Notes: generated from the sequence alone by a model not told the origin. A stretch of DNA of 64,000 nucleotides from Rhizobium cauense (GCF_019511525.1 NZ_JAEUAT010000010.1:62001-126000), one strand, 5' to 3'; positions 1-8,954 are shown, counted from the stretch's first letter. Numbers and translations: made by a program.

Positions 1-1275
1 TTGGCCGCGTTTTTGACCGCGACGCTCGTCGTTGCGGCGCCGTTGACGGCGATGGCAGGCAGCGCCTCGCTTATCCTCGATGCGAGAACCGGCAAGGTTC
101 TCAGTGCCGAAAATGCCGATGTTTTGAACCATCCCGCTTCGCTGACGAAGATGATGACCATCTACATGGCCTTCGAGGCGATCAAACGCGGCAAGATTGG
201 CTGGGACACGCCGCTCGTCATGTCGAAATACGCCGCCTCGCGGCCCCCGACAAAGCTCGGCGTTCGCGCCGGTGACTCCATTACGGTTCGCGAAGCGATC
301 CTTGGCATGATCACCAAGTCGGCCAACGATGCCGCAGCCGCGATGGGTGAGAAGCTTGGTGGCTCGGAAAGCAATTTTGCCCGAATGATGACGCAGAAGG
401 CCCGGCAGCTCGGCATGAACCGCACGGCTTTCTACAATGCCTCCGGCCTTCCGGATGGCCGCCAGGTCACGACCGCGCGCGACATGTCCACGCTTGCCGT
501 GGCGCTGATGCGGAACTTCCCGAGTGAGTACCGACTGTTCTCGGCGGCAAGCTTCACCTTCCGCGGACGCACGATCCGCGGCCACAACAACCTGATGTAC
601 CGGTATCAGGGCATGGACGGCATCAAGACCGGCTACACCAACGCGTCCGGCTTCAATCTGGTCAGCGCCGTAAGGGATGGCAACCGCCGAGTCGTCGGCG
701 TCGTGCTCGGCGGACGCACCGCTCGCAGCCGCGACGACAAGATGGCGGGTCTGCTCGACAAGTATCTCGGCCGCGCTTCCTCGTCTGGGGGAGCAAAACT
801 GGTCGCAAGCAACAACGCTCGTCAATCTGTGGAAGTTGCTTCCGCGGCGGACGACAGCGACATGCCGATCCCGGAAAACGCGCCGCGTACCAGTGAGCTG
901 TCACCAAAGGCGCTCGGTTATCTGAGCGATGCGACAGTGCCGATGGAACGTCCATCCGCCCTTGCCGAGATCGCCAATGTCGGCAAGCCGGCAGCCAAAG
1001 CCGCCGGCGCACCATCTGCTTCCGGCGACTGGCAGATTCAGATTTCGGCAGCCCCGAGCGACGATGCCGCCCGCGCGCTTCTTGCCCAGGCCAAGGCTGA
1101 GGGGGGCCCAGCCCTGAAGAAGGCGTTGCCCTTTACCGAGGCTGTCGGCAACGGCGCAAATACGGTCTATCGCGCCCGCTTTATCGGTTTCCCGAGCCGC
1201 GAAGCTGCAACGTCGGCCTGCGATGCTCTGAGAAAGCGCTCCTACGACTGCATGTTGCTGCCCGAACACGGCTGA
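1..1275 (+). CDS. D-alanyl-D-alanine carboxypeptidase (PBP5/6-like, S11) with C-terminal SPOR domain, 5' end cut by window
   Basis: A penicillin-binding-protein-type serine peptidase that trims the terminal D-Ala of peptidoglycan stem peptides in the periplasm. The three S11 active-site motifs are present in order: SLTK (about residues 47-50 of the visible frame, nucleophile Ser and general-base Lys), SAN (107-109) and KTG (209-211). Residues 1-19 look like the hydrophobic core and cleavage region of a signal peptide (ending in TAMA). The reading frame is open at base 1, where a TTG sits, so the true start and the basic n-region probably lie upstream of the window. The last 80 or so residues, after a Pro/Ala-rich linker, have the look of a SPOR domain, which binds denuded septal glycan and would target the enzyme to the division site. 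The gene stands alone upstream of the MazG-like gene. Confidence 0.93.
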   Translation: MAAFLTATLVVAAPLTAMAGSASLILDARTGKVLSAENADVLNHPASLTKMMTIYMAFEAIKRGKIGWDTPLVMSKYAASRPPTKLGVRAGDSITVREAILGMITKSANDAAAAMGEKLGGSESNFARMMTQKARQLGMNRTAFYNASGLPDGRQVTTARDMSTLAVALMRNFPSEYRLFSAASFTFRGRTIRGHNNLMYRYQGMDGIKTGYTNASGFNLVSAVRDGNRRVVGVVLGGRTARSRDDKMAGLLDKYLGRASSSGGAKLVASNNARQSVEVASAADDSDMPIPENAPRTSELSPKALGYLSDATVPMERPSALAEIANVGKPAAKAAGAPSASGDWQIQISAAPSDDAARALLAQAKAEGGPALKKALPFTEAVGNGANTVYRARFIGFPSREAATSACDALRKRSYDCMLLPEHG

Positions 1276-1333
1276 CCCATCTCGACTTTCCAATAGAATC
1301 AGAGTTCTCCTACGTAAACAAAAGGAGAACGTC

Positions 1334-1648
1334 ATGCTGCATGATCTCGCCGAAAAGTTCGAGCGCGCTTCACGGAACTATGCCGATGCCAACGGGATAG
1401 ATCGCGATGCGGACTGGTTTCTTCTAAAGCTTCAGGAGGAAATCGGCGAGCTCACCCAAGCTTGGAACCGCGTCAGCGGGCGAGGACGCAAGAAGGGCAG
1501 GTCGGATGAGGAGCTCAGGCGCGATCTTGCAGACGAGGCGGCCGACGTCCTCGGGCACATCCTTCTTTTTGCCCACAGGAACAATTTGGATCTCTCGGCA
1601 GCTATCAGGCGCAAGTGGCTCTTCCAGCCCGAACAGCCCAGTTCTTAG
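1334..1648 (+). CDS. MazG-like nucleotide pyrophosphohydrolase
   Basis: A 104-aa all-alpha NTP-pyrophosphatase of the MazG/PRA-PH-like superfamily, expected to hydrolyse a nucleoside triphosphate to the monophosphate and pyrophosphate; the substrate cannot be read from sequence. The Mg-binding helices are recognisable: EEIGEL at about residues 35-40 and DEAADVLGH at about 67-75, which together give the EExxE...ExxD-type acidic cluster of the superfamily. An AAAGGAG ribosome site lies just before ATG 1334. The stop codon overlaps the stop of the convergent acetyltransferase gene by four bases, so the two transcripts must overlap tail to tail. Confidence 0.82.
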   Translation: MLHDLAEKFERASRNYADANGIDRDADWFLLKLQEEIGELTQAWNRVSGRGRKKGRSDEELRRDLADEAADVLGHILLFAHRNNLDLSAAIRRKWLFQPEQPSS

Positions 1649-2142
1649 GCCGCAGTGATCCCGCGCCGATAGAATTTGGTGTCCACGGCCATAAGCGGAA
1701 ACGACTGCGGAAGCTCGCCCTTCGAAACTTCCGAAAAGCCGTTCTTTTCGTAGAAGCGATGCGCGGCGAGGAACTTGTCGGTCGTCCCAAGGAAGATATC
1801 CTTGATGCCGTGATCCTCCGCATGTGCCACCAGTTGCGACAGCAGCCGGTTTGCAACGCCATGCTCGCGGCCGCGTACGTCAGCCGCGACGAACATCTTG
1901 CGCAAAGCGGTCTGGTTGTTCCCGATGTCCTTCAGCCCGAGCGTGCCGACAACCTGGCCGTTGCGAACGGCGACCCAGAACTGACCTTTGCCGGCTTGAT
2001 AGAATTCGGGAATGACAGCGAGATCCGGCTGGTCGTTGGCCGTGATCGCGATACCGAATTCCTCGCACTGGATAGGCAGGATCACCGCTAGAACGCCGCC
2101 GAGGTCGGCGCCGACGAAGGGTCTGATTTCGATCTCGCTCAA
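1645..2142 (-). CDS. GNAT family N-acetyltransferase
   Basis: A 165-aa single-domain GNAT acetyltransferase using acetyl-CoA; the acceptor is unknown. The acetyl-CoA-binding region is visible around RKMFVAADVRGREHGVANRL, matching motif A of the fold (V..xxRGxGxGxxL variant), followed by the typical C-terminal HRFYEKNGFSEV segment. I take TTG at 2142 as start because homologous proteins begin with a short beta strand like SEIEIRPF; the open frame continues upstream into the tldD coding region but without family sequence. It lies 11 bp downstream of the tldD stop and is probably co-transcribed with it. The start codon choice is the least certain part. Confidence 0.82.
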   Translation of the reverse strand: MSEIEIRPFVGADLGGVLAVILPIQCEEFGIAITANDQPDLAVIPEFYQAGKGQFWVAVRNGQVVGTLGLKDIGNNQTALRKMFVAADVRGREHGVANRLLSQLVAHAEDHGIKDIFLGTTDKFLAAHRFYEKNGFSEVSKGELPQSFPLMAVDTKFYRRGITAA

Positions 2143-2153
2143 CGCTACTGCTC

Positions 2154-3569
2154 TCAGGCCTTTGTTCCGCCGACAGTCACCTGGTCCATCCTGAGGTGAG
2201 GCTGGCCGACGCCAACCGGAACCCACTGTCCGGCCTTGCCGCAATTGCCGATGCCGGTGTCGAGCTTCATGTCGTTGCCGACCATCGAAACGCGTTTCAT
2301 GGCGTCAGGTCCGTTGCCGATCAGCATCGCCCCCTTGATCGGGGCGCCGATCTTGCCGTTGTCGATCAGGTAGGCCTCGGTGCAGCCGAACACGAATTTG
2401 CCTGAGGTGATATCCACCTGCCCACCACCGAACGAGACGGCATAGATGCCCTTCTTGACGGAGGAGATGATTTCTTCCGGCGTCTTGTCACCGCCGAGCA
2501 TGTAGGTGTTGGTCATGCGGGGCATCGGAACATGCGCATAGCCCTGACGGCGGCCGTTGCCGGTAGGCGCCATGCCCATCAGGCGCGCATTCTGCCGGTC
2601 CTGCATGTAGCCGACGAGTTTGCCGTTTTCGATCAGGACGTTGTAAGCGGACGGTGTACCCTCGTCATCGATGGTGATCGAGCCGCGGCGGTGGTCGATG
2701 GTACCGTCGTCGACGACGGTCACGCCGGGAGCCGCAACCATCTGGCCAAGAAGTCCGGCAAAGGCCGATGTCTTCTTTCGGTTGAAGTCGCCTTCAAGCC
2801 CGTGGCCGACAGCTTCGTGCAGCATGACGCCCGGCCATCCGGAACCGAGCACCACGTCCATGGTGCCTGCCGGTGCTTCGATCGCTTCGAGGTTCACCAG
2901 CGCTTGCCGCAGCGCTTCGTCCGCGCCGAATTGCCAGCTGTCCTCGGCGATGAAGTCGCCAAAACCGATGCGCCCGCCGCTGCCGTAGGAGCCGCTCTCC
3001 TGGCGCTCGCCTTCGCCCACGATGACCGAAATATTGATGCGCGTCATCGGGCGGATATCGCGAACGCGGTGGCCATCGGCGCGCAGAATGTCAACAACCT
3101 GCCAGCTGGCGGCGACCGATGCGGTCACCTGCCGTACCTTGTCGTCCTTACCGCGCAGATAGGCGTCGATATCGGTCAGCACCTTGACCTTGTCTTCGAA
3201 GGTGGGTGTGCCGATCGGGTTCTCGTCGGAATAGAGCTTCTTGTTTGTCCGCTGGGGAGCGGCGGCATAGCTGCCGGAATAACCGCGGGTGACAGCACCG
3301 ACTGCGTCGGCGGCGCGCTTCAATGCGGCCACAGAGAGGTCGCCGGCATGTGCATAGCCCACTGCCTCGCCGGCAACCGCGCGCAGGCCAAAGCCCTGCT
3401 CCGTATTGAAGCTGCCGCCCTTGAGGCGTCCGTTGTCGAACATCAGCGATTCCGCCTGGGCATGTTCGATGTAGAGCTCCCCGTCATCAGCGCCCGAAAG
3501 CGCCTCGGCGACAAGCGAGCGCATCTTCGCTTCGTCGGCATCGAAAAGCGTAAGGAGATCCGTATTCAT
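2154..3569 (-). CDS. tldD: Metalloprotease TldD
   Basis: A 471-aa TldD protein of the U62/TldD-TldE family. TldD and TldE form a heterodimeric zinc protease that degrades unfolded or modified peptides and is known for microcin B17 maturation and CcdA turnover. The catalytic HEAVGH motif (HExxxH) is at about residues 251-256 and the C-terminal Gly-rich region with a conserved cysteine (FGCTEAYLIDNGKIG) is intact. ATG 3569 is preferred over an in-frame upstream codon because the preceding 22 residues are low-complexity and a GGAG-like site precedes this ATG. No tldE is present in the window, so the partner must be encoded elsewhere. The acetyltransferase gene follows closely on the same strand, ialB precedes. 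Confidence 0.94.
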   Translation of the reverse strand: MNTDLLTLFDADEAKMRSLVAEALSGADDGELYIEHAQAESLMFDNGRLKGGSFNTEQGFGLRAVAGEAVGYAHAGDLSVAALKRAADAVGAVTRGYSGSYAAAPQRTNKKLYSDENPIGTPTFEDKVKVLTDIDAYLRGKDDKVRQVTASVAASWQVVDILRADGHRVRDIRPMTRINISVIVGEGERQESGSYGSGGRIGFGDFIAEDSWQFGADEALRQALVNLEAIEAPAGTMDVVLGSGWPGVMLHEAVGHGLEGDFNRKKTSAFAGLLGQMVAAPGVTVVDDGTIDHRRGSITIDDEGTPSAYNVLIENGKLVGYMQDRQNARLMGMAPTGNGRRQGYAHVPMPRMTNTYMLGGDKTPEEIISSVKKGIYAVSFGGGQVDITSGKFVFGCTEAYLIDNGKIGAPIKGAMLIGNGPDAMKRVSMVGNDMKLDTGIGNCGKAGQWVPVGVGQPHLRMDQVTVGGTKA

Positions 3570-3653
3570 GTCTTTATGCTCCGCTGAAGCAGGAATGCTT
3601 TCAGCCGATGTAGGTCCGGGGGACGGTTCGAGCAAGTCCGAAAATCGAGACGA

Positions 3654-4232
3654 TCAGGGGAGGGCGTCGTAGCCTTCGGCGAAACCCTTGAGATCGACAG
3701 GGATGCCGATCCCTTCCTCTGGCGTCTGGAAGACGATGAAGGTGGCGCTCGCGCCGCTGCGGAACGTCTTCAGAAGCTCGTCCTCAAGAACGACCTCGGC
3801 ATAGCAGCCATCGGCGAAGCAGCGGACGAAATAAGCACGACCGATATCCTTGCCGTCGACGTTGAGGCCAAGGCCGTTCGGCAGCAGGACGCCGAGAGGC
3901 GCCAGAACGCGCAGGATTTTTGACTTCCGGTCGGCAGTCTTCAGTACCACGACGGAGAGCCCGACTTCCGGGCGGTCTTCGGCAATGACGTTCTGCATTA
4001 GCGCGCACTGCTCAGCCGAGGCGCCGGCCGGCTTGTCGCACACGACGGACCATGCGCCGTGGTTCGACCTAACGGTGCCGGGCGCCTGAGGTTGCGTCTG
4101 CCCAGGTGTTGCCTGCGAAGCCGGAGGCGTTGGCGCAGGCTGCGCCGGCTGCTGGGCGAAAGCGGGAGCAGTTGCTGCGGCCGCGATGCACGCTGTCAGC
4201 ACGAATGGCCGTGCGAGGGAACGAAAACCCAT
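3654..4232 (-). CDS. Invasion-associated locus B (IalB) family periplasmic protein
   Basis: A 192-aa secreted protein. It opens with a clear signal peptide (basic RSLARPF, hydrophobic core, AFA-Q cleavage at about residue 26), followed by a Pro/Ala/Gln-rich linker and an IalB domain containing the conserved WSVVCDKP segment and paired cysteines (C in VVCDKP, EQCALM, VRCFADGCYAE) that likely form disulfides. IalB was first described as an invasion factor of Bartonella, but the family is widespread in free-living rhizobia, where its role is unclear; a host-invasion function should not be assumed. ATG 4232 has a GCAGAGG ribosome site and gives the proper signal peptide. It is transcribed divergently from the cox cluster. 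Confidence 0.85.
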   Translation of the reverse strand: MGFRSLARPFVLTACIAAAATAPAFAQQPAQPAPTPPASQATPGQTQPQAPGTVRSNHGAWSVVCDKPAGASAEQCALMQNVIAEDRPEVGLSVVVLKTADRKSKILRVLAPLGVLLPNGLGLNVDGKDIGRAYFVRCFADGCYAEVVLEDELLKTFRSGASATFIVFQTPEEGIGIPVDLKGFAEGYDALP

Positions 4233-4568
4233 GAAAACCTCTGCAGTTCGAATCAGTGCCGCTAAGTTGGGGCGCGACACCAAAAATGAAAAGCCCCACA
4301 CGCTGAAAAGCCGGGGACTACGGCGGAAATCGGACCTTTACGCGAGATTGTTGGCGGAGTCTGCCCGTCGCAAGCGTCTTTTTAGAGGCGACGACGAAAA
4401 GATGGAGTGTTTCGTTATGCTTGGATGAACCTGTTTGAAAGCGAAAATGCCGCACAGGCAAATGCTTTGTGATGTTGCGGCGGATGGCAAACTGTGGTTT
4501 GAAGCGCTGAGGATGGCAAGGATTCTGCGCGCATTTTACGCAGATCAGCGCTCGAGGGAGATTTTAAG
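4233..4568. other. Divergent intergenic region between ialB and coxB
   Basis: This 336-bp gap must hold the promoters for ialB (leftward) and the cox operon (rightward). I see a GAGGGAG ribosome site before coxB and one GATTC CcrM-type site near 4522, but no convincing sigma-70 hexamers and no stable gene. Short open frames inside it lack family features or good ribosome sites and I do not call them. Confidence 0.5.
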
Positions 4569-5462
4569 GTGATTAAGAAGGCTTATGCAGCTCTGACCGC
4601 GCTGGTCTGTCTGCTTTTTGCTTCCGGCAGTTATGCCGACCAGCCGACGCCGTGGCAGGCAACATTGCAGCCGGCAGCCACGCCGATCATGCGGGACATT
4701 CATTGGTTCGAACAATACACCCTTTGGTTTATCGTTCCGATCACGCTCTTCGTTCTGGTCCTTCTTATCGTCGTCTGTCTTAAGTTCCGCGCTGGGGCAA
4801 ACCCGGTGCCGTCCAAGACGAGCCACAATACGGCCATCGAAGTAGCCTGGACCGTGGGACCGGTTCTCGCGCTTCTTTTCCTCGCTGTGCCGTCGTTCAA
4901 CCTTTTGACTGCTCAGCTGACGCTTCCGGAAAATCCTGACGTCACCATCAAGGCGACGGCCACCCAGTGGCAGTGGAACTACGAATATGAAGGTTCGGGC
5001 GAAACCCCGGTCGCCTTCGATTCCTATCTTCTGAAGGATCAGGACCGCGCGGCCGCCGGCAAGGAAGACAAGTCGAAGTATCCGCGCCTCCTGGCTGTGG
5101 ACAACGAGCTGGTTCTGCCAGTCAACAAGACCGTCCGCGTTCTTGTGACCGCTGCCCCGACCGACGTCATTCATGCTTTTGCAATGCCGTCGTTCGGCGT
5201 CAAGATCGATGCCGTTCCGGGTCGCCTGAACGAAACCTGGTTCCGCGCCGAGCGTGAAGGCATGTTCTACGGACAGTGCTCCGAGCTTTGCGGCAAGGAT
5301 CACGCGTTCATGCCGATCGCCATCCACGTCGTTTCCGAGGACAAGTACAAGCAGTGGCTCGCCGCTGCTGCCAGCGATTTGCCTGGCGCGTACAAGACAC
5401 TCATGGCCGCAACCGATGGCTCTGCAAAGACCGTCGACGTTGCCGAAAACGTCGCACAGTAA
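4569..5462 (+). CDS. coxB: Cytochrome c oxidase subunit II
   Basis: Subunit II of the aa3-type oxidase, which accepts electrons from cytochrome c at the binuclear CuA centre. The 297-aa protein has a signal peptide (cleaved near SGSYA-D), two transmembrane helices (about 55-80 and 95-115) and a periplasmic cupredoxin domain. CuA ligands are visible: His202, Cys237, Glu239, Cys241, His245 and Met248 in the CSELCGKDHAFM block. The aromatic electron-entry patch TATQWQWNYEYE is also present. ATG 4569 is preceded by GAGGGAG. It is the first gene of the cox cluster, 18 bp ahead of coxA. Confidence 0.98.
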   Translation: MIKKAYAALTALVCLLFASGSYADQPTPWQATLQPAATPIMRDIHWFEQYTLWFIVPITLFVLVLLIVVCLKFRAGANPVPSKTSHNTAIEVAWTVGPVLALLFLAVPSFNLLTAQLTLPENPDVTIKATATQWQWNYEYEGSGETPVAFDSYLLKDQDRAAAGKEDKSKYPRLLAVDNELVLPVNKTVRVLVTAAPTDVIHAFAMPSFGVKIDAVPGRLNETWFRAEREGMFYGQCSELCGKDHAFMPIAIHVVSEDKYKQWLAAAASDLPGAYKTLMAATDGSAKTVDVAENVAQ

Positions 5463-5480
5463 GGGAAGAGGGAACGGGAC

Positions 5481-7184
5481 ATGGCTGGACCTTCCGCACA
5501 CGACGATCGTCACGCACACGATCACTCTCATGGCGCGCACGCCCATGACGACCACCACGATCACTCGCACAAGCCGAGCTTCATCAATCGCTGGTTCTTT
5601 TCGACGAACCACAAGGATATCGGCACGCTCTACCTGATCTTCGCGATCATCGCCGGCATCATCGGCGGCGCGCTCTCCGTTGCCATGCGCATGGAGCTGC
5701 AGGAGCCGGGCATCCAGATCTTCCACGGTCTGGCCGCCATGGTTTACGGCTATGAAGGCGACGCCGCCATCGACGGCGCCAAGCAGATGTTCAACATGTT
5801 CACCACAGCGCACGCGCTGATCATGATCTTCTTCATGGTCATGCCGGCGATGATCGGTGGCTTCGCCAACTGGATGGTGCCGATCATGATCGGTGCGCCT
5901 GACATGGCGTTCCCGCGTTTGAACAACATTTCCTTCTGGCTGATCGTTCCGGCCTTCCTTCTGCTCATCATGTCGATGTTCGTCGAAGGTCCTGCCGGTG
6001 CTTACGGTGCAGGTGGCGGCTGGACGATGTATCCGCCGCTGTCGAGTTCGGGCACGCCTGGCCCCGCGGTTGACCTTGCGATCTTTGCGCTCCACGTCGC
6101 AGGTGCTTCCTCGATCCTCGGCGCGATCAACTTCATCACCACGATCCTGAACATGCGCGCTCCCGGCATGACGCTGCACAAGATGCCGCTGTTTGCCTGG
6201 TCGGTTCTGATCACCGCCTTCCTGCTCCTGCTGTCGCTCCCGGTTCTCGCCGGCGCCATCACCATGATGCTGACCGACCGCAACTTCGGCACGTCCTTCT
6301 TCGTGCCGGAGGGCGGCGGCGACCCGATCCTCTACCAGCACCTGTTCTGGTTCTTCGGTCACCCGGAAGTCTACATCCTGATCCTGCCGGGCTTCGGCAT
6401 CGTCAGCCACATCATCTCGACCTTCTCGCGCAAGCCGGTTTTCGGCTACCTCGGCATGGCCTACGCCATGGTCGCGATCGGTGCCGTCGGCTTCGTCGTC
6501 TGGGCGCACCACATGTACACGGTCGGCCTGTCGCTCGATGCGCAGCGCTACTTCGTGTTCGCAACGATGGTCATTGCCGTTCCGACGGGCGTGAAGATCT
6601 TCTCCTGGATCGCGACGATGTGGGGTGGCTCGATCACCTTCCGCACGCCGATGGTCTGGGCGATCGGCTTCATCTTCCTGTTCACCGTCGGTGGCGTTAC
6701 GGGCGTCCAGCTCGCCAATGCCGGCCTCGACCGCTCGCTGCATGACACCTACTACGTCGTGGCTCACTTCCACTACGTTCTGTCGCTCGGCGCCGTGTTC
6801 GCAATCTTCGCTGCCTGGTACTACTGGTTCCCGAAGATGACCGGCTACATGTACAACGAGTTCCTGGGCAAGCTGCACTTCTGGGTCATGTTCATCGGCG
6901 TCAACCTGGTGTTCTTCCCGCAGCACTTCCTCGGTCTCGCAGGCATGCCGCGCCGTTACATCGACTATCCGGATGCATTCGCCGGCTGGAACTACGTTTC
7001 CTCGATCGGCTCCTACATCTCGGCCGTCGGCGTCCTGATCTTCCTGGTCAGCGTTTTCGAAGCGTTCGCCAAGAAGCGCGTGGCCGGTGACAATCCGTGG
7101 GGTGAGGGCGCAACCACTCTCGAATGGCAGCTGTCTTCGCCGCCGCCCTATCACCAGTGGGAACAGCTCCCGCGCATCAAGTAA
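5481..7184 (+). CDS. coxA: Cytochrome c oxidase subunit I (aa3 type)
   Basis: The catalytic subunit holding heme a and the heme a3-CuB centre, where oxygen is reduced and protons are pumped. It is 567 aa with twelve membrane helices. Metal ligands are all seen: His111 and His431 (heme a), His294 with Tyr298 in HPEVY (CuB and the cross-linked Tyr), His343-His344 (CuB) and His429 (heme a3). The D-channel Asn/Asp region (NWMVPIMIGAPDMAFPR) is intact, marking an A-type oxidase. The cytoplasmic N-terminus is unusually His-rich (about ten histidines in residues 7-30), a feature often seen in rhizobial CoxA and possibly able to bind metal. It follows coxB directly; a strong hairpin follows the stop. 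Confidence 0.98.
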   Translation: MAGPSAHDDRHAHDHSHGAHAHDDHHDHSHKPSFINRWFFSTNHKDIGTLYLIFAIIAGIIGGALSVAMRMELQEPGIQIFHGLAAMVYGYEGDAAIDGAKQMFNMFTTAHALIMIFFMVMPAMIGGFANWMVPIMIGAPDMAFPRLNNISFWLIVPAFLLLIMSMFVEGPAGAYGAGGGWTMYPPLSSSGTPGPAVDLAIFALHVAGASSILGAINFITTILNMRAPGMTLHKMPLFAWSVLITAFLLLLSLPVLAGAITMMLTDRNFGTSFFVPEGGGDPILYQHLFWFFGHPEVYILILPGFGIVSHIISTFSRKPVFGYLGMAYAMVAIGAVGFVVWAHHMYTVGLSLDAQRYFVFATMVIAVPTGVKIFSWIATMWGGSITFRTPMVWAIGFIFLFTVGGVTGVQLANAGLDRSLHDTYYVVAHFHYVLSLGAVFAIFAAWYYWFPKMTGYMYNEFLGKLHFWVMFIGVNLVFFPQHFLGLAGMPRRYIDYPDAFAGWNYVSSIGSYISAVGVLIFLVSVFEAFAKKRVAGDNPWGEGATTLEWQLSSPPPYHQWEQLPRIK

Positions 7185-7198
7185 GATGCGAGAAATTG

Positions 7199-7228
7199 CG
7201 ACCGCCGCGTGTTACAGTGCGGCGGTCG
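7199..7228 (+). other. Perfect 10-bp intercistronic hairpin between coxA and ctaB
   Basis: CGACCGCCGC at 7199-7208 pairs perfectly with GCGGCGGTCG at 7219-7228 around a 10-nt loop, 15 nt after the coxA stop and 25 nt before the ctaB start. No T-run follows, so it is unlikely to be an intrinsic terminator. It could protect the 3' end of the coxBA message or set the lower expression of the assembly genes; this is inference. Confidence 0.55.
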
Positions 7229-7253
7229 GCTTACAAGTTTGCAGGACAAGAGA

Positions 7254-8210
7254 ATGACAGTAATCGGCAATCGCAAAGCTCTTGCACACGACGGCGAGTT
7301 CCGCCTGTCGGAAGCGAATGCGCGCGATTATTTCGAGCTTCTGAAGCCGCGCGTCATGTCGCTCGTGGTTTTCACGGCCTTCGCCGGCCTCGTTCTGGCA
7401 CCGGGCCATATCAATCCGGTTCTGGGCCTCATCGCCATTCTTTGCATTGCCATCGGCGCAGGTGCTTCCGGCGCATTGAACATGTGGTACGACGCCGACA
7501 TCGACGCCATCATGACGCGGACTGCAACCCGTCCGATCCCGGCTGGCCGCATCGCTCCGCGCGAGGCACTGGCGTTCGGTCTCGTGCTTTCCTGCTTTTC
7601 GGTGACGATCCTCGGGCTCGCCGTGAACTGGCTGGCAGCCTCGATCCTTGCCTTTACGATCTTCTTCTACGCCGTCATCTACACGATGTGGCTGAAGCGC
7701 TCGACCTCGCAGAACATCGTCATCGGCGGTGCAGCAGGCGCGTTTCCGCCGATGATCGGCTGGGCTTGCGTGACCGGTACCGTGACGATCGAAAGCTTCG
7801 TCCTTTTCATGATCATCTTCCTCTGGACGCCGGCTCACTTCTGGGCGCTGGCGCTGTTCAAGATGGGAGACTATGAGGCGGTCGGCGTTCCGATGCTGCC
7901 GAATGTCGCGGGCGAGCGCACCACCAAGCATCAGATTGTTGTCTATGCCGTGCTGACCGCCGTGTGCGGGGTGTTGCCGACGGTGCTCGGATTTGCAAGC
8001 CTCGGTTATGGACTGGTTGCTGCAGCGCTCGGCGCAATCTTCATCTACTGTTCCATCGCCGTCTGGCGGATGCCGGATGGCGACGAGAAGATGATCCCGG
8101 CCAAGAAGCTCTTCGGCTACTCGATCCTGTATCTCTTCGCGATCTTCTCCGCCCTGATGTTCGACCGGCTCGCCGCCGTGCTCGTTTCTCACATGGGAGG
8201 CATTTCCTGA
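7254..8210 (+). CDS. ctaB: Protoheme IX farnesyltransferase (heme O synthase)
   Basis: An integral membrane prenyltransferase of the UbiA superfamily that adds a farnesyl group to protoheme to make heme O, the precursor of the heme A used by CoxA. The 318-aa protein has about nine membrane helices. The first Asp-rich motif is NMWYDADIDAIMTRT, followed by RPIPAGRI, both diagnostic for CtaB/Cox10. I chose ATG 7254 (MTVIGNRKAL), 70 bp after coxA, over upstream in-frame codons that would read through the hairpin. The stop TGA overlaps the ATG of the next small gene, so translation is coupled. Confidence 0.96.
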   Translation: MTVIGNRKALAHDGEFRLSEANARDYFELLKPRVMSLVVFTAFAGLVLAPGHINPVLGLIAILCIAIGAGASGALNMWYDADIDAIMTRTATRPIPAGRIAPREALAFGLVLSCFSVTILGLAVNWLAASILAFTIFFYAVIYTMWLKRSTSQNIVIGGAAGAFPPMIGWACVTGTVTIESFVLFMIIFLWTPAHFWALALFKMGDYEAVGVPMLPNVAGERTTKHQIVVYAVLTAVCGVLPTVLGFASLGYGLVAAALGAIFIYCSIAVWRMPDGDEKMIPAKKLFGYSILYLFAIFSALMFDRLAAVLVSHMGGIS

Positions 8211-8347
8211 TGGATGTCGTCAAGCTAACGGACGCGCAGCGCAAGTCGCGCCGCAACCGTAATGTCGCTCTGGGCCTCGTCCTGGGCGGTCTGGTCGTCC
8301 TGTTCTACGCAATCACGATCGTAAAGTTCACCTCGGGGCATATGTGA
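8210..8347 (+). CDS. Small single-span membrane protein of the cox cluster (CoxF-like)
   Basis: A 45-aa protein with a charged N-terminus (about 18 residues rich in Lys/Arg) and one hydrophobic segment (about 20-40), ending KFTSGHM. It starts at an ATG overlapping the ctaB TGA and ends 1 bp before the ctaG start, so it is tightly embedded in the operon. Tiny proteins at this position are known in alphaproteobacterial cox operons and have been called CoxF; their biochemical role is not settled, with oxidase assembly the natural guess. Position, overlap and membrane segment support a real gene. Confidence 0.8.
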   Translation: MDVVKLTDAQRKSRRNRNVALGLVLGGLVVLFYAITIVKFTSGHM

Positions 8348-8348
8348 G

Positions 8349-8954
8349 ATGAGCGAGACGCAAAGCACGCCGAGAAAGCCGCGCAACAATGGCGCCGTCG
8401 TTTTCATGTGCCTTGCCTTCGCTTTCGGCATGGGGGCTGCAAGCTACGCCGCAGTGCCGCTCTACAGGCTTTTCTGCCAGGTCACCGGATATAACGGCAC
8501 CACGCAGCGGGTCGAGCAGGCCTCCAGCGTGATTCTCGACCGCAAGATGCGGGTCACCTTCGATGCCAACGTCGCGCCCGGCCTTTCCTGGGAATTCAAG
8601 CCTGTCCAGTACGAGGTCAATCCGCGTATCGGCGAAACGATCCAGGTCAATTTTATCGCCGAGAACAAGTCGAATGAAACGCAGCGCGGTGCCGCTGTAT
8701 TCAACGTGACTCCCGGCGAGGCGGGCGCCTATTTCAACAAGGTGCAGTGCTTCTGCTTCAACGAAACCGTTCTGAAGCCGGGCGAAAAGCTCGAAATGCC
8801 GGTCGTGTTCTATATCGATCCTGATATTACCAAGGCTGTGGAATCGAAAGACATCCACACCGTCACATTGTCCTATACGTTCTACCCGAAGGAGGGACCG
8901 AAGCCGCTGGCTTCGAATGAGGGTGGAACGGTGAAGCTTGAAAAGAAACTTTGA
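8349..8954 (+). CDS. ctaG: Cytochrome c oxidase assembly protein CtaG/Cox11
   Basis: A copper-delivery factor that places CuB in subunit I. The 201-aa protein has an N-terminal cytoplasmic stretch, one membrane anchor (about residues 18-42) and a periplasmic immunoglobulin-like domain. The copper-binding CFCF motif, Cys134 and Cys136, is present in the conserved context KVQCFCFNETVLKPGE. It starts one base after the stop of the 45-aa gene and precedes coxC by 58 bp. Confidence 0.96.
   Translation: MSETQSTPRKPRNNGAVVFMCLAFAFGMGAASYAAVPLYRLFCQVTGYNGTTQRVEQASSVILDRKMRVTFDANVAPGLSWEFKPVQYEVNPRIGETIQVNFIAENKSNETQRGAAVFNVTPGEAGAYFNKVQCFCFNETVLKPGEKLEMPVVFYIDPDITKAVESKDIHTVTLSYTFYPKEGPKPLASNEGGTVKLEKKL

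Noticed and set aside
4186..4428. An 80-residue open frame between ialB and coxB
   Set aside because: It begins inside the ialB signal-peptide coding region, has no good ribosome site and a basic low-complexity product.
4545..7154. An 869-residue open frame antisense to coxB and coxA
   Set aside because: It mirrors the codon bias of strongly conserved cox genes, has low-complexity charged composition and no family motif; the plus-strand genes explain the sequence.
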